Source of the DNA: Hygrophila difformis
Taxonomy: Eukaryota; Streptophyta; Magnoliopsida; Lamiales; Acanthaceae
DNA: 64,000 nucleotides
Direction: 5' to 3'
Assembly (NCBI GenBank): GCA_030278955.1
Contig: JAOANR010000003.1
Location: forward strand, 27,047,227 to 27,111,226
A program made the translations under genes and the position numbers. The number at the start of each line of letters is the position of its first letter. Position 1 is the first letter of the stretch. Positions 45,201-55,500 of this stretch are shown one piece after another. The notes beneath the pieces are model-generated. The model was not told the origin of the DNA, searched no databases, and saw nothing but the letters and a program-made list of their open reading frames with translations.

Positions 45201-45649
45201 TGCAGGATCCCGAAGGTAAATCTGTTCTCCCACTACCCAATTCTCGCAAACTACTCCCTTCCGTTGAATGTCCACCAGAGCTTGAACTTAAAACATTACC
45301 CGATCATCTCAAGTACGCGTTTCTCGCAGAACATAAAAAGTTACCCGTGATTGTTTCGGCTAAGCTCTCCCGAGAGCAAGAAAATGCTCTGGTGGTCGTT
45401 CTTAAGAAACATGTACATGCAATAGGTTGGACCATTTCTGATATAAAAGGAATAAGCCCGTCTATTTGCATGCACAGGATTCTAATGGAAGAAGAGTTTA
45501 AACCCTCCCGTCAACCTCAGAGGCGATTGAACCCCCTTATGCAGGAAGTGGTAAGGAAAGAAGTTATCAAGCTCTTAGATGCTGGTATAATCTATCCTAT
45601 CTCTGATAGCAAATGGGTTAGCCCGGTGCAGGTCGTACCCAAACGATGA
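42224..45649 (+). CDS. gag-pro: Athila-like gag-protease and start of reverse transcriptase (1,141 aa)
   Basis: Residues 1-180 are acidic and Asn/Gln/Pro-rich. The Retrotrans_gag capsid domain follows (about 200-380: FELKPALINLV, FPFSLTSGARTWY, WEDVIRNFLAKYFPE). A CCHC-like knuckle CGLCQGAHATDTC lies near 432-444, then a long Gln/Asn-rich spacer. The aspartic protease has CDLGSSINVMP near residue 799, with D-L-G in place of D-S/T-G as is usual in Athila, and PLILGRPFLATGGALID. The frame enters reverse transcriptase (INPL-like NPLMQEVVRKEVIKLLDAG, then WVSPVQVVPKR) and stops at TGA 45647-45649. The next frame continues in the same phase, so one stop interrupts a single polyprotein. Confidence 0.92.
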   Translation: MQRRKQTPAEIPFNSEIEKTARRLRAETKRRRERERQALLSPSTSSDISEMANPDIPPIIQPNPPLHNIEEDPEDADHDDLDDPPPQIIQGGGNPPNMDQQHFEAPPPNPNQNPPNNQNQPNQQNFPNQQNQQYHNPHQNPPNPNDFNDPRNYFMPQNYYPQEYQGGPENNHQAAAAANYMQPILEPYLNIPGQAPFLARNFELKPALINLVQSNQFAGASHEDPHDHLQTFLELCDTIKNRDVPANTIRLRLFPFSLTSGARTWYKSLPVNQKSTWEDVIRNFLAKYFPESKVDECRSKIAEFKMKPDESLYDAKERFFNLLRKCPQHGFHDWERLRKFYSGLTPAWKSMLDAAGGQHLLYIPMDQAWAKIEAMSVNRSVLTDDGNLTPPRSLCAVGTVEKSDIEKLQEQVAALSVNQGVGSSAQGQQTDVICGLCQGAHATDTCEQVTAESCNYAGAFPNRHPNLSYSNNNALNSHLLNKPQQQFNPQQNQGFNQNRGQHFQNPGFQPQIQQRPPQNFQNFQPNQSFQPQFVPNQGQWNQNQHQNQNQNQKPPSRLENLMTDFITSQKEINNQLQASIRNVETQVTQMANEMQKRDKGTLPSTAEKNPQCKAITLKSGRVLAGPKGADTGAEFEEDDIVDNAGKEADNGNEVEKETAELQTEAAPETAEPDKGTGEGTTSSPSPPKIANNKYMPRIPYPARLKNKEHDLKFKKFLQRLKSVEITIPLTEMISEMPIYAKFLKELISGKRQVEQEEVIILNSTCSAIVQRRMPEKKEDPGCCTLPVQFGKAKVSMGLCDLGSSINVMPLAMAVRLKLGEIQPVKMRLQLADRSITQPVGILKDVVVKTGQVLFPVDFIVLDIEEDSEMPLILGRPFLATGGALIDAKSGKVTLRVDGEEIIFDMEKLQKFPNDSSCFSFENVIVREEPDSELDCEMMLDELSKQVLKPAGVEHKGCKAVHFADPETGDLEEFDGIDFHDDANQEKEEDPVLMQDPEGKSVLPLPNSRKLLPSVECPPELELKTLPDHLKYAFLAEHKKLPVIVSAKLSREQENALVVVLKKHVHAIGWTISDIKGISPSICMHRILMEEEFKPSRQPQRRLNPLMQEVVRKEVIKLLDAGIIYPISDSKWVSPVQVVPKR

Positions 45650-45652
45650 GGG

Positions 45653-48181
45653 ATGTGCATAACCAAGAATGAGCAAGGAGAAGAGGTTGCAACCAGGCCA
45701 GTGACCGGATGGAGAGTTTGTATCGATTACCGGAAGCTGAATGAGGCCACACGCAAGGACCATTTTCCATTGCCATTCATTGATCAGATGCTTGAGAGGT
45801 TGGCAGGGAGAGAGTTTTATTGTTTTTTGGATGGTTATTCTGGTTATAATCAGATTGTTATTTCTAGTGAAGACCATGATAAAACCACTTTTACTTGCCC
45901 GTACGGCACTTTTGCCTATCGACGGATGGCTTTTGGTTTGTGCAATGCACCTGCTACTTTTCAAAGATGCATGATGTCTATTTTCTCTGAATTTATCGAA
46001 AAATGCATTGAGGTCTTTATGGATGACTTCTCTGTGTATGGAGATACGTTCGAAGATTGTTTGACCAATCTTGCTAAGATTTTAAAGAGGTGTGAGGACA
46101 CTAACTTGGTTTTAAATTGGGAAAAGTGCCATTTTATGGTCACTGAGGGCATAGTGTTAGGTCATCGCATTTCTCGTGCAGGCATTGAAGTTGATCCAGC
46201 CAAAGTTTCCATCATTTCTAATCTCCCTCTTCCTAACTCGATCAAATCAGTTAGGAGCTTCTTAGGGCATGCCGGTTTTTACCGGCGATTCATTAAGGAT
46301 TTCTCTAAAATTGCCAAGCCGCTCACTAATCTGCTTTGTAAAGAAAATCCTTTCTTAATAAATGAAGCGTGTGTTCAAGCCTTTGACACGCTCAAGAAGA
46401 TGTTGGTTTCTGCACCGATAGTGCAACCACCCGATTGGTCACTGCCTTTCGAGGTAATGTGCGATGCTAGTGGTCTCGCCGTGGGCGCAGTTCTTGGACA
46501 ACATAAGGATGGGAGACACTGCGTAATTCATTACGCAAGTCATGCCCTGAATGAAGCCCAAGTCAACTACACCACAACGGAGAAAGAGATGTATGCTGTA
46601 GTCTTCGCGTTTGACAAGTTCAGACAGTACCTGATAGGTACAAAGACCATAGTATACACTGATCATACAGCATTGAGATACTTGTTTAGCAAACAAGATG
46701 CAAAACCTCGATTAATCAGGTGGGTACTTCTGTTGCAAGAATTCGACATCATAATAAAAGATAGGCGAGGTCGAGATAATGGTGCTGCTGACCACTTATC
46801 TCGATTAGATAATGATAAAAAGGAAAAAGCCGTCAATGAAGATTTCCCGGACGAACAGTTGTTCGCGTTGCATCTGCATAATCAAGCTTGTCCATGGTTT
46901 TCCGACATCGCTAACTTCTTGGCATGCGGAATAACCCCCCAGTTTTCGAACTATCATCAGAGGAATAAGTTCAAACGAGATGTATTAAGTTACTTCTGGG
47001 AAGAACCTTATCTCTTCAAACACTGCCCTGATTTAATAATCAGGCGATGTGTGACCGAGCATGAAGCTTATCAAATTGTCAGAAAATGCCATGAATCAGA
47101 ATATGGAGGTCACCATGGTCCCGCTCGAACGGCCCACAAGGTCCTCGAATGTGGATTTTATTGGCCTCACATCTATGAGGATTGCAGGACATTTGTTAAG
47201 GGCTGTGACAGATGCCAAAGATTAGGAAACATCTCCAAGAGGGATGAGATGCCTCAAAAGGGGATTCTCACACTTGAGATCTTTGATGTATGGGGCATTG
47301 ACTTCATGGGACCGTTTCCACCATCTGGTGGAAACTACTATATCTTGGTAGCTGTCGATTACGTATCCAAATGGGTCGAGGCTGTCGCATTACCGACCAA
47401 TGATGGTAGCCAAGTCATCAAGTTCCTCAAGAACAACATTTTCAGTCGATTTGGCGTACCTAGGGTGGTGATATCTGATGGAGGAACACACTTTATTAAT
47501 AAAGGTTTTGAAACTTTAATGAGTAAAAATGGGATCCTCCATAAGATAGGCACGCCTTACCATCCTCAGACTAGTGGTCAAGTCGAAGTATCCAATCGCG
47601 AAATCAAACACATACTCGAAGCCACTGTCGGGATAACCCGTAAGGATTGGGCACGTAAGCTCAATGATGCTCTATGGGCATACCGCACAACATATAAGAC
47701 TCCCATCGGGATGTCTCCATATAGGCTGGTCTTCGGAAAAGCATGTCATTTACCCGTAGAGCTAGAGCTTAAAGCTTACTGGGCCGTTAAAACGCTTAAC
47801 TTCGATCCGAAAGTTGCTCAGAGCAAACGTAAGTTGGACCTCAATGAAATTGAGGAAATACGAGCGCAAGCTTATGAAAGCTCTCGAATTTACAAGGAGC
47901 GGACCCAGAAGTTGCACGATCGCCGGATCAAACCTAAGTATTTTTATGTTGGTCAACATGTGTTATTGTTCAATACTAGGTTGAAGCTGTTCCCCGGAAA
48001 GCTCAAATCTAGATGGGAAGGACCACATAAAGTACTAGAGGTGTTCAAAAATGGAGCTGTCAGGATTCGAACTGGCAGGGGCGATATAGTGGTGAATGGA
48101 CAACGATTAAAAGAGTACCTTGGACAGTTCGATCCGGAGAAAGAAAGCCAAGCAGTGGCAGACCCAGCTTACACTCAATAA
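45653..48181 (+). CDS. pol: Athila-like pol: reverse transcriptase, RNase H, integrase (842 aa)
   Basis: Reverse transcriptase begins at once ([44 protein letters not shown]). Its catalytic motif is FMDDFSVYG near residues 121-129, and [15 protein letters not shown] precedes it. RNase H starts [16 protein letters not shown] (about 268) with [13 protein letters not shown]. Integrase has the HHCC zinc segment (H near 479, H 485-486, CDRCQR), catalytic D in WGIDFMGPF (about 547), D in VISDGGTHF (about 606) and E in [10 protein letters not shown] (about 645), then a [10 protein letters not shown]-terminal domain. It is intact but in phase with and downstream of the TGA at 45647, with no independent start logic. 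Confidence 0.93.
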   Translation: MCITKNEQGEEVATRPVTGWRVCIDYRKLNEATRKDHFPLPFIDQMLERLAGREFYCFLDGYSGYNQIVISSEDHDKTTFTCPYGTFAYRRMAFGLCNAPATFQRCMMSIFSEFIEKCIEVFMDDFSVYGDTFEDCLTNLAKILKRCEDTNLVLNWEKCHFMVTEGIVLGHRISRAGIEVDPAKVSIISNLPLPNSIKSVRSFLGHAGFYRRFIKDFSKIAKPLTNLLCKENPFLINEACVQAFDTLKKMLVSAPIVQPPDWSLPFEVMCDASGLAVGAVLGQHKDGRHCVIHYASHALNEAQVNYTTTEKEMYAVVFAFDKFRQYLIGTKTIVYTDHTALRYLFSKQDAKPRLIRWVLLLQEFDIIIKDRRGRDNGAADHLSRLDNDKKEKAVNEDFPDEQLFALHLHNQACPWFSDIANFLACGITPQFSNYHQRNKFKRDVLSYFWEEPYLFKHCPDLIIRRCVTEHEAYQIVRKCHESEYGGHHGPARTAHKVLECGFYWPHIYEDCRTFVKGCDRCQRLGNISKRDEMPQKGILTLEIFDVWGIDFMGPFPPSGGNYYILVAVDYVSKWVEAVALPTNDGSQVIKFLKNNIFSRFGVPRVVISDGGTHFINKGFETLMSKNGILHKIGTPYHPQTSGQVEVSNREIKHILEATVGITRKDWARKLNDALWAYRTTYKTPIGMSPYRLVFGKACHLPVELELKAYWAVKTLNFDPKVAQSKRKLDLNEIEEIRAQAYESSRIYKERTQKLHDRRIKPKYFYVGQHVLLFNTRLKLFPGKLKSRWEGPHKVLEVFKNGAVRIRTGRGDIVVNGQRLKEYLGQFDPEKESQAVADPAYTQ

Positions 48182-49161
48182 GAAACAGCATTTAAAAACA
48201 CAAAAATTTTAGTTTACATATATATATATATATATATATAGTATATATTTACAGTACTTATTTCATGAAGAGCAAGTACCCAAAGATCAATTAAACATTT
48301 AGAGTACTAAGACTCTAAATGTGAGGATGTTGATATTTGGAGAAAATCTAATGCATTTCATTCATCTATCTTGCAGAAGTTCGGAACCACCAAAAAGAGG
48401 AGCAGATAACAGTAACATGGAAAACCAGGTTCTTGGTTGGATTAGTTCTATAAATCTGAGAAAATGTTCTCGGGAATTGAAGAAATTCAATACCCGAAAT
48501 AAAATTCACAGATAAAATGGAACTGACCCAACCTAATTCTATGCAAGTGGATTGTTTAATTTTCAGCCCAGCATTTTGAATTTACTTGGACTGAATTTAT
48601 TCAGCCCAAATCAAATAAAATGGATGCAGGCCCAATACCACACTCGGGCCCAGTCCAAGAAAATTTGAAAATTCAAAAATTCTTTGTCGCGGAAGGTCCT
48701 TTGTCGCGATGTCATGCATCACGACCAGGCCCTGTTCCGCGACAAACTCCCTTTTCCTTCTTAACCCTTCTCCGGTGATTGTCGCGATGCACCTTGTCGC
48801 GGAGCATGACTCCGCGACCAAGCCCTGCTCCGCGACATGATCTGCGTTGACCTTGTCTCCATACTGAGCTTTGTCGCGGTAGCCTTGTCGCGGAGCATGA
48901 CTCCGCGACCAACCCTCAACTCCGCGACCTCTCTGATGTCGCTATGCCTTGTCGCGGAACCTGGTTCCGCGACAAAGTCTCGGATTCCGCGACAAAAGTT
49001 CAAGTATTTATACCCCCCCACCCCCTCCAGTTTCTTTTCAATTTCTCTTGTCATTTCAACTTCCTCCAACTTCTTCATCTTCTTTTCCCCCATTTTTCTC
49101 TCATCCGAACGAACACCACGTGTTCTTCGCACTCTTGCACTCCATTTCCAAAAGGGAAACT
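48182..49161. other. Post-pol spacer with TA microsatellite and palindrome cluster
   Basis: A (TA)n run is at about 48219-48240. A hairpin with 8-bp stem TTTAGAGT/ACTCTAAA (48298-48319) overlaps a polypurine-like TAAATGTGAGGATGTTGAT (48316-48334). A second palindrome cluster at 48680-48990 uses the LTR word, including a perfect TTGTCGCGGAAC CTG GTTCCGCGACAA at 48949-48975. No gene is supported; minus-strand open frames here are readings of the palindromes. Confidence 0.75.
48680..48990. repeat. Internal cluster of the LTR palindrome word
   Basis: More than twelve arms of the form TTGTCGCGGA or TCCGCGAC(A/C)AA occur here, outside the LTR, between pol and the F-box-like ORF. Paired forms include 48793-48820 (TTGTCGCGGAGC and ACTCCGCGACC) and the perfect 48949-48975. 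It is the same word set as in the LTR. Confidence 0.88.
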
Positions 49162-50872
49162 ATGGACCGATTTCATGGACTCCTCCCAAACCTTGGACCC
49201 GTGCCTAGACCCGAGCCAAGGAGGAGAGGGTAAACCCTGTCTTCGCCATGTTCATAGCACTCATTCGAACACTATATTTTGTTTTTATTTTTTTTATTTT
49301 ATTTATTTTGTTGTGTTCTTGGTGTGGTGTGGTCAGTGTGCACGTTTAACTTTAAACTTTTGGAGATTTTTGAGTGCTCTCGGTTATGAGCCTCATTTTA
49401 AAACGTTGAGACCTCATTTTGAAACTGCTAATGGTGTTAAAACTGGTAAAGGTTTACAGATTTTTGAAGTTTTAAAACTGGAAAGAACAAACTGATGAAC
49501 ATTTGGGTATTGTTTTGAATATCTTGATGTTGTTGGTTTGATTGATCCTGATGTGATGTGCACAGTGTGAGTTGGTGTAATAAAAGAGGTAAGATCTTTT
49601 TGGGCACATTTGTTCCCATGTTAGAAATCTCATGGGAATAAATGTTTGTTTGTTTATGGAAACATAGTACAAACACCCAATAGGAAGCTTCCACTTTTAA
49701 TAAAAGCAACTTTTAGAAAAAGACAAAAAGAGTTATTTTGTTTAATGTTTGACTTGAGTCTTTTGTTCCCAATGGAACACTAGTGTGAGTAAGATAGCAG
49801 TATTTTTGTCACCCAACTGCTATCCTTTTCAAAATCAAAAAATGGGACCACTCACATCCCACCTTTGTTAAATAAAACAAGTCAACCATTTTAAAATTAA
49901 AAACAGTGTTTGCAAATTTTTGGATGCTTTAACTGTCCAACCAGTCCAAGCTATCCAGAAACAGCAGATCCGTTCCGCCACGTCTCCATTGCACATTCCA
50001 ATATTCGAGCATTCCATTTCCATCTATCCATCTCACTCCACTTCCAACAAGTGTCTCGGACTTGTTTAATAAAACTGAAAACTTTTGGGCCCAATGGCCC
50101 ATTAAAAAGATTTTAGGCCCAATGGCCAATTTTATTTTATTTTGGGCTCTTTAGCCCATTTAAAACCAAATATTATTTACATATGCTTTAAATTAAAATT
50201 CAAGTCAGAAATTTAATAATCTCACTTCTAGAGCAAAGCTCTAAATGTGAGGATGTTGGTTTCTGAACTTGAATAACTTCTGAAAATTATATAAAAATTG
50301 GATTCATCACTTCTTATCTTTTCAGGGGTAATCCTCCCATTCCAGACCCTGCTCCAGAGGGAACCAAGCTGCTGGACCTACCGCTCGAACTCCTTGGTGA
50401 GATTCTCTTCTGAATAGGGGAGGATGAAATCAGGGAGGTATTTGCTGCACAACGGATATGCAAGAAGCTCAGGGATGCTGGAAACCTTACCATCGTGTAC
50501 AAGCGATGCGAGGTTGACTCCTCCACTGTGAAGAGAGGGCAAGAAAGAATCCGTTGGCAGAAAGAGAGATTCCTGCAAACATGCACCGCGGCAGGAAATC
50601 TCAATCTCCAGATCATTCCAGCACTTATGGCGTTTGTAGAAGGGAATGAGGAGCACGCTTGTGAACTGCTGCGCCCAGGAATCGAGGACAACCACAAGGC
50701 GTCAATCTTCACCCGGGGACTGATGCTTATGAGTAAAATGGACGAAGGACAAGCTAATCAAGGAAACAGAATCTACTGCCCAAGGAGGAACGAGCCCATG
50801 ATGATCCATAACGGCTGGTGTCTGCGGTGTGAGTTGACTAGTTACATCCACTGGGCCAGATTCCTATTCTGA
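49162..50872 (+). CDS. Spliced F-box-like ORF in the env position (about 204 codons, one in-frame stop)
   Basis: Exon 1 is 49162-49229, an ATG-initiated Arg/Pro-rich leader ending PVPRPEPRRR. The donor GTAAAC is at 49230 and the acceptor CTTATCTTTTCAG at 50313-50325. Exon 2 is 50326-50872. Joined at these sites the frame is kept. Exon 2 carries LLDLPLELLGEILF, then IREVFAAQRICKKLRDAG and VYKRC, the pattern of a plant F-box (DLP..L..EI...... CK.LR). FLQTCTAAGNLNLQIIP and an ELLRPGIEDNHKASIFTRG segment resemble the FL..C...GN and TPR-like tail of one plant F-box family. The end is Cys-containing (YCPRR, WCLRC). A TGA at 50411-50413 interrupts the F-box, so the copy is broken or the identification is imperfect. 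Such proteins bind SKP1 in SCF ubiquitin ligases. Confidence 0.52.
50229..50258 (+). promoter_or_regulatory. Internal hairpin plus polypurine-tract module
   Basis: Stem TAGAGC/GCTCTA with an AAA loop (50229-50243) runs into CTAAATGTGAGGATGTTG (50241-50258). The same purine tract precedes the 3' LTR (52532-52550) and occurs after pol (48315-48334). Confidence 0.7.
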
Positions 50873-52531
50873 AGGAAGAAGATGAATCCCAGTCTATTAG
50901 GTTTTATTTCATTTCCATCTTAGTAGTAGCAATTTGCAAGGGATTTCCTCCTTTTGTGTGTGCAGGTTTGTATTAACTGCACGAGAATCCCTTGCCTCGG
51001 TTGTATTTATTTGCTTTCCCTAAATTGGAACTCAACTTTTGAGACCACTGAACAATTCTTTACTGCTTTCCTTTGAAAAGATGTCTGCACAGTCCGAGAT
51101 GAATAAGCGACTGTCAGGCCAAAAATATGCTGTTGACATACTCAGTATGTCAGCAGTGCCTCTTTACTGCTTTCAATTAAATAACCAGCAAAAATATGCA
51201 TAAACTTGCTCTAAATTCACAGGTTGAATTTAGGCTTATGATTAAATTTTCAGACTTTTAAATTGGGATAATATAATTGAAGACATGCATGAAATGAATT
51301 CCTGAGGTTTTGAGCTATAAAAATTTAATGATGCGATCAGCTTGTTGGGTGATAAATCTGCATGTTAGAGATTTCGATTGAATAAATTGTTAGAATTAAG
51401 CTTTGATTAAATTTGAGAATATTGTATGACATGTATCAACCCAACCTTGTGAGATTTGAGCCATGAGTCACTTTTACTCATTCATTTTCTTTGATGTGTG
51501 AATCATTTTGATTAAAGGAAACTAGAACTTGCAATTGGGACCGATCCAAGACCATGCCATATTCCCGAAATCGAGCATATGATCGAGGCACCTAGAAAAC
51601 CCAAATTTTTGGCCTTCGTTTGAAATCCAAACCCAAAAATATTTCCCTTTAGGATTAACCAATTTGAGCCTATAAGCCTAATTTTTCTTTGAAGCCCTTC
51701 ATATTATTCCTAGCCTTACAAAAAGACCAAGAAATTCAAACCCAAGTGTGTAAGGATGAATTCTATCAAGGCATTACAATTTTTGATCATCAATGAAAAC
51801 TATAAATCGGTAAACTATAAACCGATTCACAAAAAAAAAAAAAAAGAGAAAGAAGTTGAATTTCATTCAACATCAATAAACTGCAAATGACAAAGCAAAT
51901 TAGACTTAGTCTAATGTCATGCAATGGAAAAAGAAAAACAAAAGAAAGAAATATTGATGATCATAAATTTTAAATAAAAAATGCCAAGTTATGATGGAAT
52001 TAATACTTGCCACTTCTTAGCCCAATAATTCCCTTTTCCCACCTAATGTTACAACCGTACGCCCCGTTATAACCCTTGAATAAGACCTCGTGATCTCGAT
52101 TTGAAGAAATGAGCCGGTGGCGAGTTGGTCTGATTGCAAGCTTATGGGATAATTTAATTAAATGTGATTTTGAGCGTTCCTGATTGAACCCCAATTGAGA
52201 GTGAGTGAATTTTTCCGAATTCTCTTATATGTGAGGCTTTGTCTTATTACACATGTTCATGTCATCCTCTAATTCCCATCCCTAATCTTTGCATTTTTCA
52301 AACATGATGTTCATGAAGGATTGATAATACTGTTTGATTTGTAGGCCCGATATAGTGAGCAAGTATCATTTCATTAAACACTGCAATCAAGGGAATTTAA
52401 CACTTGTAGTTTTTGATTGTCTTATCCCAATCTAAAAAGAATGATATTTTTGAAGCCACGAAAATGAATTGAATATGTAGAGTCCGTGTTCCTAGGAACA
52501 TTGACTCTGACTGCTCGGGGACGATCAGTAT
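50873..52531. other. Athila-like 3' untranslated region
   Basis: No gene is supported. It contains an A-rich run near 51830-51845, and the short minus-strand open frame at 52000-52194 lacks recognisable similarity. It ends with a weak ACTG...CAGT inverted repeat just before the polypurine tract. Confidence 0.6.
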
Positions 52532-52550
52532 TAAATGTGAGGATGTTGAT
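52532..52550 (+). promoter_or_regulatory. Polypurine tract at 3' LTR
   Basis: TAAATGTGAGGATGT immediately precedes the LTR start TGAT at 52547. It is the expected plus-strand primer site. Confidence 0.8.
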
Positions 52551-55500
52551 AATGGCCAAAAATGACCATTATTTTCAATCCATTTCCGTGTCTTAAACGG
52601 GCATTTGATCGCATTCCGGTCTTACATTAAGTAAGAAAGCAGTCGAATTGGACTAATTTATGCATAATTGTAAAAATAATAAGCTGGTGTGAAAAAGGCA
52701 TAAATATGTAATTTTATTACGTATTTATGTTAGAAAAATCCAAAAACATGAGAAAAAGAAAAGGAAACAAAAAGATGGGAAAAAGATAGAAAAGCCCACA
52801 AAAAGAATATTTTCGGCCCATCTGGCCCAATCCAGCAGGTCCAGGAAGACCTTGGTCGCGGAAGCCCCTTGGCGCGATGCAGTGTTCCGCGACAAAGGCA
52901 TGTTCCGCGACCAAGTGGCCCAAATGAAGAGGAGACCAGCCAAGCCCCTTGGCGCGATGACCTTTGTCGCGATGGCATGCTCCGCGACAAAGGCAGGTTC
53001 CGCGACCAAGATGCACAAATAGAGACACAAGACCCAGTCGAGAAGCCGTGCCACATGCAGTGTGTTCCGCGACCAACTTGATGCTCCGAGACAAAGCTGT
53101 GATGTGTGTGATGTCTTAAGACACAATGGGCTAGAATCAAGGCCCATGGGCTTAGGGTTACACTTCTATAAATATGAGGTGTCTCCCATGAGCTAAAGTT
53201 GGTTGGCCAGTAGAGAGATTGAGATTGTGTAGAGCTCTTGCAGGCAAGCTTAGGAGTTCTTCCTTAGGTAGAGTAGTTTAGGTTTATTTTCATGTATTAT
53301 TTAATTTTTGCTCTTAGTTTAGCTTAGTTTAGTGTTTTACTGTTCACAGTTGCTTAGATAGCCATTTTTATACCATGTTTTGTTTTCTAAACTCTTGTTT
53401 TAGGGTTTGTAATACCCAAATCATGGGTATTAACAATACCTCTTCAATAATATGGGAAAACATTCATCATTTGTGTCCCAAATCATGAAATGGGTCTCAC
53501 ACCCCATGGATTTATGCTTTCTTTTTCATTTTGGGGTCATTTGACCCCCATTTTGTTATTTTTATGTTTACTGTTGGCATATTATGGATAATGTTGTGTG
53601 GATGTATGATCAAACCCTAGATTAGGACTCCTGCTTTATTTTAATATTCTGCCCATCCTTGTTATTTTTGTTTAAGCATGTTCTTCTTTATTTTGAATGT
53701 TTCTTGCTTGTTTTTAGCTTAGAATAGCTTTTTGATCTGAAATAGGGTGAGATCACGCTGTTTGCATGCCACTGTTCTTTTCTGCTTTTTCTGACTTTTG
53801 TCCTGAACCACCTTGGGCGCCAACCGCCTTCTGGCGCGGAACCACGTTCCGCGACAAAATGGCTGTTCCGCGACCAAGGTGTTTCAAGACACTTGTCTCC
53901 ATAATTTAAAACCCTTTGTCGCGGAATACCTTGTCGCGGAGCCACGTTCCGCGACAAAACTGTCCATGCATAGCGACAAAGGAGCCAAAATCTTGCATTT
54001 TGTCTTCATGGCTTTTTGTCGCGGAATCATCTTGTCGCGGAGCCACGTTCCGCGACAAAATCCCATTCTGAGACAGAAAAATTATGCCATGTTCCTTGAT
54101 CTTTGAACACCTTGTCGCGGAACACCTTGTCGCGGAACCATGTTCCGCGACAAAATTTCCATGCATAGCGACAAAGGTTCAAATGCTTTAGAATTTTGTG
54201 AAAACACTTTGTCGCGATGTCACCCTTGTCGCGGAACCACGTTCCGCGACAAAATCTTGCATAGCGACAAAGAGGCGTTATGCTGCCAAAAATTCTAAAA
54301 ACCTGTCGGGATGTCCATGTCGCGGACCTCGGTCCGCGACAAAATTTATGATATCGCGACAAGGGCTCCTCTCCCTCTATTTAATCTCAAACAAACTTCA
54401 TTCTCTCCCTATTTTATATTGCAACACTCACATCATAACCCCACGGGTTAGGATGTAACATTCTGGAATTGCAATATAGGGTGTTATGCTGCCCAAATTT
54501 TGATTCTCCATTTGCACCACTTAACTAATTGAACCCTTGACTCATTAATGATTAAGGATTGAGATTAGTAATAATCAAACATCGACAATCATCATGATTA
54601 AAGGACCTTTGTTCAATTGCCATTAAAACATTCTTATATAAACAAAATCTCGATGGCTTAAACAGATAATCTGGACTGTAATTAATTATGGTAGGAAGGA
54701 TTATTTAAGACCATCAATTGTGGACCCAATCCACAACCTTGCATGAGAAACCAATGTCTCTCATACAAGGGCTCTTCTTTTGTTTCTTATTTATTTTGTC
54801 TTTGTGTGTTGTGTGGAACCATTAGTAAAGAATACATCAGACTAATGTTGGCGGGTACTCCCTCATGGATAACTAGCTCGTATTCTGGGTATTAGTTACT
54901 AATTGTTATTTTGCATGGTCTGGATGGCTGTCAGTGGAAGCCTTGGCGGTTCGCCCATCCGGGGTTATAATAGCTGCTCGGCTGACTCCCATCCAGATAC
55001 AGTTTTATTTTTATTATCTTAATCTCTAAACCTGAATCCCAATCCGTACTGGGAGTCAGTTGGCATCAGTCAATGCCAACTAATGATCATTATAGAAGGG
55101 AAGCATGTAGGTTTTTATCCGAATTCACAGACAGTGGAGGCCCAACTGGTGTTGACACCACCATTATAGGGTCTAAGCTGTCTAAATTCGCTCCATCCGA
55201 GTGATTGGGAAATTGGACAGTAGATGTTTACAGTCCACCTGATTACTCTGCCATTACTTTGGTCCCTTGACCACTTCATTCTGTGTTTCACCTTCTGTCT
55301 AGACCCGCATCTATATTTTGGGTCAATTAATTTTACACTTCCATATATCTTTATGCATGATAATATTATATACCATGGTGGTCTGTACTTATTTTGGGAT
55401 CCTTCCCTTGGATAATAGAAGTCTAGATCTTAAACAGATATTGCTTTATAAATTTCCAACAAAAACCTCTTTATAAAATCCGGATCTGAGTAAGGGATAA

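Noticed and set aside
42224..48181. Programmed stop readthrough at the gag-pol TGA, as in some retroviruses
   Set aside because: The stop lies inside the reverse transcriptase domain rather than between gag and protease, and the context is not a known readthrough signal; kept only as a testable alternative.
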